DNA of 64,000 nucleotides from positions 1,550,001 to 1,614,000 of the forward strand of contig NZ_CP031417.1 of NCBI RefSeq assembly GCF_003367395.1. The letters are read 5' to 3'. Numbering within the stretch: position 1 is the first letter of the stretch; every line of letters begins with the position of its first letter. Made by a program: the position numbers and the translations under genes. This document shows, one piece after another, positions 44,498 to 53,430 of the stretch. The notes under the pieces are model-generated. The model was not told the DNA's origin. It saw only the letters and a program-made list of their open reading frames with translations, and made no database searches. Source of the stretch: Pseudolabrys taiwanensis (lineage in GTDB: Bacteria; Pseudomonadota; Alphaproteobacteria; Rhizobiales; Xanthobacteraceae).

Positions 44498-45754
44498 ATG
44501 AGCGCCTATAAGTCTGAATTTCTTAACATTCTTGCCGAGCGTGGCTTCATCCACCAGGTCTCCGAGCCGGAGATTTTGGATCAGCGTGCCATGGAAGGCA
44601 CGATCACGGCCTATATTGGCTACGACTGCACGGCGCCCTCGCTGCACATCGGCCATCTGCTGCCGACCATGATGCTCTATTGGCTGCAGCAGACCGGCCA
44701 CCGGCCGATCGCGCTGATGGGTGGCGGCACCACGCGCGTCGGCGATCCGTCCGGCAAGGACGAGACGCGCCGCGTGCTGACCAACGAGGTCATCAACGAG
44801 AACCTCGCCTCGATCCGCAAGACGTTCTCCAAGTTCCTCAAGTTCGAGGCCGAAGGCGGCAACGCCGTCATGGCCAACAATGCGGACTGGCTGAATACGC
44901 TCAATTACATCGACTTCCTGCGCGACGTCGGCCGGCACTTCTCGGTCAACCGCATGCTGTCGTTCGACTCGGTGAAGCTGCGGCTCGAGCGTCAGCACGA
45001 ACTGTCGTTCCTGGAATTCAACTACATGATCCTCCAGGCCTACGACTTCGTCGAACTGAACAAGCGTTACGGCTGCACGCTGCAGATGGGCGGCTCCGAT
45101 CAGTGGGGCAACATCGTCAACGGTATCGATCTCGGACGCCGCATGAACAATGCGCATCTGTTCGCGCTGACGGCACCGCTGATCACCACCGCCTCCGGCG
45201 CCAAGATGGGCAAGACCGCGGCCGGCGCGGTGTGGCTCAATGCCGATCTCGTCAGCCCGTACGGCTACTGGCAGTTCTGGCGCAACACCGAGGACGGCGA
45301 CGTCACGCGCTTCCTCAAGCTGTTCACGATCCTGCCGCTCGACGAGATCGCCAGGCTCGGCGCGCTCAAGGGCGCCGAACTCAACGAGGCCAAGAAGGTG
45401 CTGGCGACGGAAGCGACCGCGCTGATGCACGGCCGCGAGGCCGCCGAGCAAGCGGCCGAGACCGCGCGCAAGACCTTCGAGGAAGGCGCGCTCGCCGAGA
45501 GCCTGCCGACGATCGAGATCGCGCGCGCGGAGCTCGATAACGGCATTGGTGTGCTCGTCGCCTTCGCCGAGAAGACGGGGCTCGTGTCGTCGAACGGCGA
45601 CGCCCGCCGTCAGATCAAGGCCGGCGGCTTGAAGGTCAACGACGTCACCGTCAGCGACGAAAAGTCGACGTTGTCGGCGAAGGACCTGACGCCCGAAGGC
45701 GTGATCAAGCTCTCGCTCGGCAAAAAGAAACATATACTGCTCAAGCCGACGTGA
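44498..45754 (+). CDS. tyrS: Tyrosyl-tRNA synthetase
   Basis: Charges tRNA-Tyr. Class I motifs: HIGH in [11 protein letters not shown], and the KMSKS-equivalent KMGKT in [21 protein letters not shown] is the tyrosine pocket. A C-terminal S4 RNA-binding domain runs from about residue 355 ([20 protein letters not shown]) to the end. The ATG at 44498 gives the standard 418 residues; an in-frame ATG upstream overlaps anmK. Its 3' end is duplicated at 46081-46282. Confidence 0.96.
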   Translation: MSAYKSEFLNILAERGFIHQVSEPEILDQRAMEGTITAYIGYDCTAPSLHIGHLLPTMMLYWLQQTGHRPIALMGGGTTRVGDPSGKDETRRVLTNEVINENLASIRKTFSKFLKFEAEGGNAVMANNADWLNTLNYIDFLRDVGRHFSVNRMLSFDSVKLRLERQHELSFLEFNYMILQAYDFVELNKRYGCTLQMGGSDQWGNIVNGIDLGRRMNNAHLFALTAPLITTASGAKMGKTAAGAVWLNADLVSPYGYWQFWRNTEDGDVTRFLKLFTILPLDEIARLGALKGAELNEAKKVLATEATALMHGREAAEQAAETARKTFEEGALAESLPTIEIARAELDNGIGVLVAFAEKTGLVSSNGDARRQIKAGGLKVNDVTVSDEKSTLSAKDLTPEGVIKLSLGKKKHILLKPT

Positions 45755-45785
45755 GAGTCTTGGCCAGCCGGCCTCTCCCCCCGCG

Positions 45786-45900
45786 GTCATTGCCGGGCTT
45801 GACCCGGCAATCCATGAAGCCGTGCAACCACCGGTGCGGAACGTACGGCTCTCAGAATTGGAGAAGCTTCATGGATGCCCGGGTCAAGCCCGGGCATGAC
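45786..45900 (+). repeat. Palindromic intergenic repeat, family A, copy 2
   Basis: A 115-bp repeat starting with hairpin TTGCCGGGCTTGACCCGGCAA and ending with TGCCCGGG-TCAA-GCCCGGGCA, centre AACGTACGGCTCTC. It is nearly identical to 46313-46427, which arose with it by local duplication, and is related to 20967-21082 in reverse orientation. It lies directly downstream of tyrS and may terminate it. Confidence 0.88.
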
Positions 45901-45953
45901 GCTGAGTGCGTGGCCGCGCCCTGCATTGTCGACACGCCTTTGCAACCTTAAGC

Positions 45954-46080
45954 TCACCGCGTCGGCGCCGGCGGCACGAAGCTCGGATCGAATGAGCCCG
46001 GCGACGGAATGAACTTGCGCGACCGGCCCACCGCGGTTGATGGTCAATCCGGTGACGGCCATCGCGCCCGGTTTGTTGCG
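45954..46080 (-). pseudogene. Duplicated, rearranged fragment of the AsmA-like gene end
   Basis: Bases 45954-46020 repeat the C-terminal codons and stop (SFDPSFVPPAPTR) of the large AsmA-like gene at 46497, same orientation. Bases 46021-46080 continue with the adjacent part of that gene in inverted orientation: on the plus strand they read MVNPVTAIAPGLLR. The inverted piece is flanked by GCGC at both sides. This cannot encode a functional protein and is a duplication scar. Confidence 0.85.
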
Positions 46081-46282
46081 CGTACTGAACGCCTTCGTTT
46101 CGTCTACGTTGGTGTCATCGACGAGTGAAGCTCGTCGACGGATTAAAGCAGGCGGTCTCAAGGTGAACGATGTTACCGTCACCGACGAAAAGTCGACGTT
46201 GTCGGCGAAGGACCTGACGCCCGAAGGCGTGATCAAGCTCTCGCTCGGCAAGAAGAAACATATACTGCTCAAGCCGACGTGA
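46081..46282 (+). pseudogene. Duplicated 3' fragment of tyrS (S4 domain)
   Basis: Plus-strand codons ending [20 protein letters not shown] and on to the same stop reproduce the tyrS C-terminus. From about 46189 onward the DNA is nearly identical to tyrS, while the preceding 100 bp have diverged strongly at third positions (for example GTTACC against GTCACC). An open frame of 81 codons runs through the inverted AsmA piece into this fragment, but no promoter or ribosome site supports it. Probably not expressed. Confidence 0.85.
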
Positions 46283-46312
46283 GAGTCTTGGCGAGCCGGC
46301 CTCTCCCCCGCG

Positions 46313-46427
46313 GTCATTGCCGGGCTTGACCCGGCAATCCATGAAGCCGTGCAACCACCGGTGCGGTACGTACGGCTCTCAGAATTGGCGAAGCTTCATG
46401 GATGCCCGGGTCAAGCCCGGGCATGAC
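46313..46427 (+). repeat. Palindromic intergenic repeat, family A, copy 3
   Basis: 115 bp, nearly identical to 45786-45900 (differences include GGAACG/GGTACG and TTGGAG/TTGGCG). It belongs to the duplicated block that also contains the tyrS and AsmA gene ends, spaced 527 bp from the first copy. Confidence 0.88.
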
Positions 46428-46496
46428 GCTGAGTGCGTGGCACGACGTCGGACGTGCGCACGGCGCAAGCGCGCCTTTGCGCACCCTACCTGCTCG

Positions 46497-49400
46497 TCAC
46501 CTCGTCGGCGCGGGCGGCACGAAGCTCGGATCGAACGAACCCGGTGACGGAATGAACTTGCGCAACAAACCGGGCGCGATGGCCGTCACCGGATTGACCA
46601 TCAAGCGCGGCGCGCCGGGCGGTCCGGTCGCCTCGTAAGCGATGCCGACGAGACCCTCATTGCTGCCGCCGCCAAGGAACAGCCCGACGATCGGGATCTG
46701 CCCGAACATGTTGTTGAGGCCGTAGAACGGGACGAAGGTGCCGCGCAGATGCACCTCGTCGCGCACGTAGTCGATGTTGCCTTCGACGGTGGCGCCGACC
46801 AGCGGTCCGCGCACGATGCCGTCGCGGATCGACATCTTGCCCGTCGAGCGCGTGAAGTCGGCGCGCATCTCGCTGAAATCGACCGAGCCCTTGCCTGACC
46901 CGTTCGGCGCGTTCGACACCACGCTGTCGAGCGCCGGCTCGCCGCGCACGACGAAATTGCGGATGAACAAGGTGCCGAACTGCGGCGTCTGCTCGGCGTT
47001 CGGCGGGTCCATCGCCACCCACATCTGGCCGCCGAACATGCGCGGATACATGTCGGTGAAGCGGAACAGCGCACCGGCATCGTCGGTCTCGAGATAAACG
47101 ACCTGATGGTTGTCGCGCGCCCGCAGCCGCAGATCGCCGATCAAAGGCGAGTCGCGGCCGATCTTGGAACTCATCGACAAGCTGCGAATGTTGCCGTTGC
47201 GGCGCCCGAGCTTGAGATCGAGTCCGCGCAACGTTTCGCCGTTGTGACCGGCGACCGTGCCGATCTTGATATCGAGATCGATGTCGGGCGACTTGGACTT
47301 GCTCTTTTCGCTGGAGCCGGCCATCGACGCCTTGACGAAGCCGCGGCCGTCATAGACGTCGCCGCGCACGACGACGCGCAGCACATTGTCGTTGCCGCGA
47401 TCGGCCTTCACCGTGACCTTGTCGCCCTCCGACAGGCTGAACACCGGGAAGTTGGCGTTCATCAGGTCGCCGCTATTGTCGACTTCGAGCGCGCCCTTCA
47501 CATTGGCGCCGTTTCCGTCGATGAGCAGATCCTCGAAGCGCATGCTCTTCGCCGACTTGATCAGCGTGAAGGTCGCGCGTGCCGCCTTGCCCGCCCCCTT
47601 CGTCCAGCCCGGCAGCAGATTGTCGATCTTCACCGGCGTCAGATCGGCATCGACGGTCATGCGCTCGTCGGTGACGTTGTCGCCGACACGGCCGATGAGC
47701 CTGATCGGCATGCCGCCGACCAGCGCGCTGCCAAGATCGAGTCCCAACCGTTTGCGGGCGGCTTCATCCAGCGTCGCCGTAAGCTTGAGCTCGGCGTCGG
47801 CATCGCGCTTCTGCTTGCGGACCTCGATCGAGGCCGGTGTCCCGTTGATCTTGACGTCGCCCTTGATCTGGTAAGCGTCGCTGGAGGCGACCACCTTGAG
47901 CGCGGCGGCTTCGATCTTCTGCCCCATCAGCAGCTTGTCGGCCGCGAAATTGGTGAGATCGGCATTGACGACATAGCTCAGCGAATTGGGTGGCGCCGTC
48001 TTGCCAATCAGGAAATTGATCGCGACCTGCGCGGCGAGAGTGCCGCGGCTGGAGGCGGGATCGAGCGAAAGGCCGATGGTTTGCCGCATGGCATCGCTCG
48101 ACAGGAAGGCCGCCGCCGCCGGAACCGTGCCGTCGATGCGGAAGGTGGCACGCGCCTTCGACGGCTTCTGATGCGTGTCGGCTATTTCGAACACGCCGCT
48201 CGCGATGTTGAGCTTGCGCCCCTGGTCGACATCGATGGTGCCGCGGCCGAGATTGACGCTGGCGCTACCGCCGGTGATACGCACGGTCAGGTCGGCGTCG
48301 CGGATCGCCGGCAGGTCCGGGACCGGTTTCAACGTGGTGTCGCTGGTCTCGACGTCGACCGACAACGCCTCCTCCGCCATCGGCGGGCCCTTCTCGTCGT
48401 ATTGCGACAGAGGCGCATTACCGGCGATCAGGATGCGTTCGACGGTGCCGCTCGAAATGTGATCGAGCACCCAGCTGCGCACATCCGTCGCCGCGAAGAC
48501 GGGCCAGACGCGCTTCATCACCGCGATCGGCATGCGGTTGGCGGCGACGCCGAAGGCGAGCTGCGGATCGGGTGTGGAGAAGTCGAAGCTGCCGGTGACG
48601 GCGACGCCGAAGTTGAGCGAGGGCCGCGTATCGATGCGGCGGAAATCGCCCTGCTCCAGATCGATGCGCTTGCGCGCCGGATCGATGCGCAGGCGCGCAT
48701 TGGCGCGGTTGAGCGCCAGACTTTCCTGATCGTGCTGGTTTGCGCCGAAGATGATCGGATCGATCACCGCGTCGCCGCGGGCGAGCGTCATCGTCCAGGC
48801 GGTGCTGCCCTCGGCGGGCGCTTCCACCGTCGCCCGCATGGTGAACTGATTGCCGTCGGCCTGGATCTGGAACGGCACGATCAGGCTCTTGCGGCGCGCG
48901 TCCCAATTGAGACGGAATTCGGCGCGGTCGAGATGGATGTTGCGCCGCTCGTCGGCGTGATCGGCGATCGTGCCCGCATCGGCGAGCAGTTGCCCCTGGA
49001 TCATCTGCGGCATGCCATTGGCCGCGATTTCGGCGCGGATGCTGGCCGACAGCGGCAGATCCGCATCGACGGAATCGTCGTTGAGCCGCAGCGCCAGCAG
49101 AATGTCGCGGGTCGAGATCCGCCGCGCCTCGATGCCGACGGCGCGGACGCCGTCCTCGAGCGGGCGCATGGCGGCGGTCAGATTCCACGGCCGCTCGGGG
49201 CTGGCGGACTCGATCTTGAAGATGATGCCGCCCTGGCTCGGGCGCGTCAGGCTCACATTGATGCGCTCGAAGCTCAGCCGTTTGCCGTTGCGCTGGTCCT
49301 CGACCACGAGGCGGCCGTCCTTGAGGCCGATCTGGCGCAGATCGTCGAGGTCGCCGCTGCCGACATTGTCGACGAAAGCGAGCGCTTCGGCGAACTCCTG

Positions 49401-50033
49401 CAGGCCGGTCTTGACCGCCGGGCTCGCCCCGACGGCGGGGTCCGCCGGTGTCGGCGGCGGCGGCGGCGTCAACGGCGGCGCTGCGGTCGCGATCGGCCGC
49501 TTGTCCGCCCCCGCGAAGACGGTGACGCCGCCGTCGGTTTCGATGCGGACCGACATTTCAGCGCCGACCAGATTGAGGCTGGACGCGCGCAACTCGCCTG
49601 ACAAAAGACTGCGGCCGGAGATGCCGACTTCGGCCTTGGGTGCGCTGGCGACCACGGTGCCATCGGTATCGCGCACGACGATGTCGCGCAGACGCAGCGA
49701 GGTGTGGCCGTTCTCGTCACGCTCGATCTGCGTGCCGCCGACGGTAACAGTGTGCTTGCCGCCAAAATTCTGTTCGATCGCCGCCTTGAGCCAGGGCGTC
49801 ACGATATCGAGTTCGATCGGCCCGTTGCTCAGTCGCCACCACAGACCGCCGAGGCCCAGGGCGAGCAGCACGACCAGAACGCCGACCCCGACGACGAAGC
49901 GGCGCAGCCAAGGATGCAGGCAGAACCAGAGCAATGCATCGCGGACAAGACTGCACCCCCCGAGCACCCCCTCAAGGGCGCGGGGCAGATGCGCGGTCTT
50001 CTCGCTCCGGTGTCGCTGCTCCCTGCCTTTCAT
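46497..50033 (-). CDS. Large AsmA/YhdP-like envelope protein (DUF3971)
   Basis: A 1178-residue protein with one N-terminal membrane helix (about residues 45-65, VVGVGVLVVLLALGLGGLWW) after a basic cytoplasmic start. The rest is a long beta-rich repetitive region, as in YhdP and other AsmA-like proteins that bridge inner and outer membrane and move phospholipids. The segment after the helix (PIELDIVTPWLKAAIEQNF) and the C-terminal AsmA-like region (LRGTFVPFYGLNNMFGQIPIVG) support the family. A proline/Ala-rich insertion lies near residues 185-205. Lipid transport is inference from the family. Confidence 0.87.
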   Translation of the reverse strand: MKGREQRHRSEKTAHLPRALEGVLGGCSLVRDALLWFCLHPWLRRFVVGVGVLVVLLALGLGGLWWRLSNGPIELDIVTPWLKAAIEQNFGGKHTVTVGGTQIERDENGHTSLRLRDIVVRDTDGTVVASAPKAEVGISGRSLLSGELRASSLNLVGAEMSVRIETDGGVTVFAGADKRPIATAAPPLTPPPPPTPADPAVGASPAVKTGLQEFAEALAFVDNVGSGDLDDLRQIGLKDGRLVVEDQRNGKRLSFERINVSLTRPSQGGIIFKIESASPERPWNLTAAMRPLEDGVRAVGIEARRISTRDILLALRLNDDSVDADLPLSASIRAEIAANGMPQMIQGQLLADAGTIADHADERRNIHLDRAEFRLNWDARRKSLIVPFQIQADGNQFTMRATVEAPAEGSTAWTMTLARGDAVIDPIIFGANQHDQESLALNRANARLRIDPARKRIDLEQGDFRRIDTRPSLNFGVAVTGSFDFSTPDPQLAFGVAANRMPIAVMKRVWPVFAATDVRSWVLDHISSGTVERILIAGNAPLSQYDEKGPPMAEEALSVDVETSDTTLKPVPDLPAIRDADLTVRITGGSASVNLGRGTIDVDQGRKLNIASGVFEIADTHQKPSKARATFRIDGTVPAAAAFLSSDAMRQTIGLSLDPASSRGTLAAQVAINFLIGKTAPPNSLSYVVNADLTNFAADKLLMGQKIEAAALKVVASSDAYQIKGDVKINGTPASIEVRKQKRDADAELKLTATLDEAARKRLGLDLGSALVGGMPIRLIGRVGDNVTDERMTVDADLTPVKIDNLLPGWTKGAGKAARATFTLIKSAKSMRFEDLLIDGNGANVKGALEVDNSGDLMNANFPVFSLSEGDKVTVKADRGNDNVLRVVVRGDVYDGRGFVKASMAGSSEKSKSKSPDIDLDIKIGTVAGHNGETLRGLDLKLGRRNGNIRSLSMSSKIGRDSPLIGDLRLRARDNHQVVYLETDDAGALFRFTDMYPRMFGGQMWVAMDPPNAEQTPQFGTLFIRNFVVRGEPALDSVVSNAPNGSGKGSVDFSEMRADFTRSTGKMSIRDGIVRGPLVGATVEGNIDYVRDEVHLRGTFVPFYGLNNMFGQIPIVGLFLGGGSNEGLVGIAYEATGPPGAPRLMVNPVTAIAPGLLRKFIPSPGSFDPSFVPPAPTR

Positions 50034-50180
50034 GCCCTACGGTCTGATCGCTCCGGTCCGACGAAAGCGCCCGCGCCTTGCACAAGAATGACTGCCCGTC
50101 GGAGCCCCCGCCCCGTTGCGCCCCAGAGGCGCAAATGGCATGCCGACATTGACCGGCGGAAAGCGACGAAAGGAAGGCGC

Positions 50181-50681
50181 ATGGCGAAAAAATCCAAGGA
50201 TGGAAAGCACTTGGCCGATGAACTCGAGCCGGGCGAAAAAGCCCCAGCCTTTACGCTGCCGCGCGACGGCGGCGGGACGGTTTCACTGAAGGACTTCAAG
50301 GGGCGCAATCTGGTCCTCTATTTCTATCCCAAGGCTAACACGCCCGGTTGCACAAAAGAGTCCATTGCCTTCTCCAAGTTGCGTGCGGCCTTTGCCAAAG
50401 CCGACACCGAAATTCTCGGGGTCTCCGCCGACCCGGTCGCGGCCCAGGACAAGTTCCGCGACAAGCATCAGCTGACCATCCCCCTCGCCTCGGACGAGGC
50501 GAAGGAAATGCTCGCCGCCTATGGCGCCTGGGGCGAGAAGTCCCTGTACGGGCGTAAGTTCATGGGCGTCATCCGCAAGACTCTCCTGATCGACAAGACC
50601 GGCCGCATCGCCAAGGTCTGGCCGAAAGTGAAGGTCGAGGGCCATGCCGATGACGTCCTCGCGGCCGCGCGTGCGCTCTGA
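50181..50681 (+). CDS. bcp: Bcp-type peroxiredoxin with a single cysteine
   Basis: Thiol peroxidase reducing hydroperoxides, 166 residues. The fold is that of Bcp/PrxQ: LVLYFYPKANTPGCTKES with peroxidatic cysteine C57. The position five residues later, where E. coli Bcp has its resolving cysteine, is isoleucine here, and no other cysteine exists in the protein. It must therefore work as a one-cysteine enzyme reduced by an external thiol. The ATG at 50181 has an AGGAAGG site. It diverges from the AsmA-like gene. Confidence 0.92.
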   Translation: MAKKSKDGKHLADELEPGEKAPAFTLPRDGGGTVSLKDFKGRNLVLYFYPKANTPGCTKESIAFSKLRAAFAKADTEILGVSADPVAAQDKFRDKHQLTIPLASDEAKEMLAAYGAWGEKSLYGRKFMGVIRKTLLIDKTGRIAKVWPKVKVEGHADDVLAAARAL

Positions 50682-50837
50682 GCCGCGCGTTACCTGCGGA
50701 ACCGGTAATCCACTGACCTGACGAGAGAATTATATTCACAACCGAATCGCCTTACGGGATTCTTAACCATATCGGATTGATATCGACGCGTTGGTTCCGT
50801 CGCGCGTTCGCGCCGGCGGCGCCCTTGTGGAGCGTCG

Positions 50838-52157
50838 ATGTCGTACTCGTCCTATTCGTCCCATCACCCGCATATCCAGGCGGCCCGCGCCCGTCCCTTA
50901 ACTGCCGCTGCCATGTCGCGGCAGGTCCCGCGCGCCTCGCACGACTACACGTTGACCCATCATGGGCGGCAGGTGCGCATCGGGCCGGTGGCCTTCTGGA
51001 TCGTGGTCGGCACATTGGTGGTGATGGCGGTATGGTCGATCGCGACCGGCACCTATTTCGCTTTCCGCGAGGACGTGCTCACCCGCTTGATCGGCCGCCA
51101 GGCCGAGATGCAGTTCGCTTACGAAGACCGCATCGCCGAGTTGCGCGCGCAGGTCGACCGCATCACCAGCCGGCAATTGCTGGACCAAGAACAATTCGAA
51201 CAGAAGCTCAATGCGCTGCTGAAGCGCCAGGCGACGCTCGAACAGCGCACCAATTCTCTCACCGCCGACTCGCTCACCACCGGCACGGTCAAGCCCGCGC
51301 GCACGCAGCCGACACCGGAAGCGCCTGCGCCAAAGCTCCGCTCCTCGTCGCTGACCGGCGAAAGCATGACCTTCATGGCGCCGCCGGACCAGTTGCAGTG
51401 GCGCGATGCGGCGACCGACGACGCCCGTACGCTGAGCCGTGCCAAGGCCGGCGGCCTCGAAGGCACGCTGGCGCGCGTCTCGCTCTCGCTCGACAAGGTC
51501 GAGAAGCGCCAGACCACCGCCCTGTCCGAAGCCGAAGATCGCGTCGAAGGCAAAGCCGCACGTCTGCACAGCGTTCTCAGTGAACTCGGCGTCAATGTCG
51601 GCAAGGCGCCGGCGCGCGGCGTCGGCGGCCCGTTCGTGCCGGTGAAGCCGCTGCACCCGACGGCCGGCGACTTCGAACGCCAGATCTATCGTATCAATGT
51701 CGCCAAAGCGCAGCTCGACCGTTACACCAACACCCTGACCACGGTGCCCGTGCGTAAACCGATTACGGGCGAGATCGAACTGTCCTCGACCTTCGGCGTG
51801 CGTCTCGATCCGTTTCTTCGGCGGCCGGCGATGCATACCGGCCTCGACATGCGCGGCGACACCGGCGATCCGGTCTATGCAACGGCCTCCGGAAAAGTCT
51901 CGGTCGCCGGACGCGAAGGCGGCTATGGCAACATGGTCGAGATCGAGCACGGCCACGGCTTCGCCACCCGTTACGGCCATCTCTCCGCCATCGAAGTCAA
52001 AGTCGGCCAGCAGGTGCGGATAGGCCAGATTATCGGCCGCATCGGCTCGACCGGCCGCTCCACCGGCCCTCACCTGCACTACGAAACGCGCATCAACGAC
52101 GAGCCGGTCGACCCGCAGCGGTTCCTCAAGGCCGGCGCCAAGCTCGGTCTGCTCTGA
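50838..52157 (+). CDS. Membrane-anchored M23 metallopeptidase
   Basis: Peptidoglycan endopeptidase-like protein of 439 residues. The cytoplasmic N-terminus is followed by a membrane helix at about residues 49-74, a coiled coil (EDRIAELRAQVDRITSRQLL region, to about 150), a low-complexity linker, and a C-terminal LytM/M23 domain. Zinc ligands are visible in MHTGLDM and the second motif HLHYE, with GHGFATRYGHLS between. All zinc-site residues appear present, so it may be active. Roles in cell separation or shape are usual for this architecture. Confidence 0.9.
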   Translation: MSYSSYSSHHPHIQAARARPLTAAAMSRQVPRASHDYTLTHHGRQVRIGPVAFWIVVGTLVVMAVWSIATGTYFAFREDVLTRLIGRQAEMQFAYEDRIAELRAQVDRITSRQLLDQEQFEQKLNALLKRQATLEQRTNSLTADSLTTGTVKPARTQPTPEAPAPKLRSSSLTGESMTFMAPPDQLQWRDAATDDARTLSRAKAGGLEGTLARVSLSLDKVEKRQTTALSEAEDRVEGKAARLHSVLSELGVNVGKAPARGVGGPFVPVKPLHPTAGDFERQIYRINVAKAQLDRYTNTLTTVPVRKPITGEIELSSTFGVRLDPFLRRPAMHTGLDMRGDTGDPVYATASGKVSVAGREGGYGNMVEIEHGHGFATRYGHLSAIEVKVGQQVRIGQIIGRIGSTGRSTGPHLHYETRINDEPVDPQRFLKAGAKLGLL

Positions 52158-52255
52158 CCCTCCCGACATTCTTATGCGTCAATAGCTTAGCGGCCGGCAG
52201 CGAGACGTTACGCCGCCTCTTGAAATCTTCCTCGGTCATCCTACCTCGTTGGCCG

Positions 52256-52342
52256 CCGGGCGCTTTAAGGGCCCGGTGCGGGCGCTGGCGGGTGTCCGGC
52301 GCGCTGCTCATTCCCATGTTGCTCAATGAGGATGTGGCTATG
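52256..52342 (+). promoter_or_regulatory. ROSE-type RNA thermometer in the hsp20 leader
   Basis: Three consecutive hairpins precede hsp20: CCGGGC/GCCCGG (52256-52276), GCGCTGG/CCGGCGC (52282-52302) and a last one at 52314-52337. In the last, TTGCTC (52319-52324) faces GAGGAT (52328-52333), which contains the Shine-Dalgarno sequence; a G opposes G inside the helix. UUGCU pairing with AGGA and a G-G mismatch is the hallmark of ROSE elements that repress small heat-shock genes at low temperature in rhizobia. Confidence 0.75.
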
Positions 52343-52813
52343 AGAACCCTGAACCTCGATCCCTTCTGGCGGACGAGCATCGGCTTCGACCGCCTTTTCG
52401 ACCTCGTCGATCAGAGCCTCCGCGTCGAGCCGGAGGACCAGTATCCGCCCTGCAACATCATACGCACCGGTGAGAACGGCTATCGCATCTCGCTGGCGGT
52501 CGCCGGTTTCACGCCCGAACAGATCAGCGTCACCGTTGACCAGAACGTGCTGGCGATCGCCGGCCGGGCCGAGCAGAAGCAGGACAACGGCGAATATCTT
52601 TACCGTGGCATCGCTGGGCGATCGTTCGAGCGGCGCTTCAATCTGGCCGACTACGTCGAGGTCGTGAGCGCATCGCTTGATAATGGTCTGCTTCAGATCG
52701 ACCTCGTGCGCGAACTGCCGGAGGCGATGAAGCCGCGCCGCATCGAGATTGCGAGCGGCAAGGCCGTCAGCGACGACAAAGTCCGCACCATCGAGCATTC
52801 AAGGGCCGCCTAA
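52340..52813 (+). CDS. Small heat-shock protein Hsp20
   Basis: ATP-independent holdase chaperone, 157 residues. The N-terminal LNLDPFWRTSIGFDRLFDLVD is typical of the IbpA-like class; the alpha-crystallin domain spans about residues 38-130 with YRISLAVAGFTPEQISVTV and RSFERRFNLADYVEV. The ATG at 52340 lies 7 bases after an AGGA box that is sequestered in the ROSE hairpin, which fixes the start. Alphaproteobacteria often have several such genes; heat induction is expected. Confidence 0.94.
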   Translation: MRTLNLDPFWRTSIGFDRLFDLVDQSLRVEPEDQYPPCNIIRTGENGYRISLAVAGFTPEQISVTVDQNVLAIAGRAEQKQDNGEYLYRGIAGRSFERRFNLADYVEVVSASLDNGLLQIDLVRELPEAMKPRRIEIASGKAVSDDKVRTIEHSRAA

Positions 52814-52892
52814 GCGTCCCAACGAGAGTCTCCTGCGGCAACGGCACGGCCGCGACCGGCCGTGCCGGACCCGCGGACGATGGAGAACCGCC

Positions 52893-53258
52893 ATGGATCA
52901 CTCTGCGAACAAACCGTCTCTTGCACGCGAGAACCGTTTCGACTTCGACGCGCTTCTGCACCCCGCCAATGCCTTCGCCCATCCGCTGGATGTGGTGCGC
53001 GATAAGGATCTCACCCTGAACGAGAAGCGCGCCATCTTGGCCTCGTGGGCATCCGATGCCTGCGCCGTCGAGGCGGCGCCGGAACTGCGCATCACGCCCG
53101 TGGGGCGGACCGTGCGTTGGGACGATATCATGGACGCCTTGCGCATGCTGGATGCGCAAGCGGACATTCCGCGGCGCGGCCGTTCCCGGTGGCGCAAATT
53201 CGGCGCCCGGCGCCGCGGTTCGGGCAACGAACCGGGCCAAGGCGCTCAGCTCGGCTGA
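52893..53258 (+). CDS. Hypothetical protein downstream of hsp20
   Basis: A 121-residue soluble protein. The centre has LTLNEKRAILASWASDACAVEAAPELR and a helix VRWDDIMDALRMLDAQ; the C-terminus is very basic (RRGRSRWRKFGARRRGSG), suggesting nucleic-acid contact. It starts 79 bp after hsp20 with a GGAGAA site and may share its transcript. The 172 bp beyond it, up to the TerC gene, contain no supported gene. Function unknown. Confidence 0.78.
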   Translation: MDHSANKPSLARENRFDFDALLHPANAFAHPLDVVRDKDLTLNEKRAILASWASDACAVEAAPELRITPVGRTVRWDDIMDALRMLDAQADIPRRGRSRWRKFGARRRGSGNEPGQGAQLG

Positions 53259-53430
53259 AGGCGCGCCGTGGTCAACGTCGCGCTTCAGCGCCCACGGGCG
53301 CGTTTGGTGCGGACGGCACATATCATGTGCCGTCCGGCGAATGACAACGACCCGCCCGACCCGCCGCCGGCCCAAAGCGCCAGAACGACTTGCCAGCATT
53401 ACGTCACGCTTTGGGCCGCCCGGCCGACGC

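Noticed and set aside
42518..45790. A 1090-codon leftward open frame covering the SDR gene, anmK and the antisense of tyrS
   Set aside because: Only its last 254 codons (the SDR gene) show a protein family; the rest overlaps well-supported genes in other frames and has the Arg/His/Asp-rich composition of GC-rich shadow frames.
46037..46282. An 81-codon frame joining an inverted AsmA piece to the tyrS end
   Set aside because: A chimera of two gene fragments produced by rearrangement; no independent signal for expression.
47106..49601. An 831-codon rightward frame inside the AsmA-like gene
   Set aside because: Antisense shadow of the long leftward gene; no recognisable motif.
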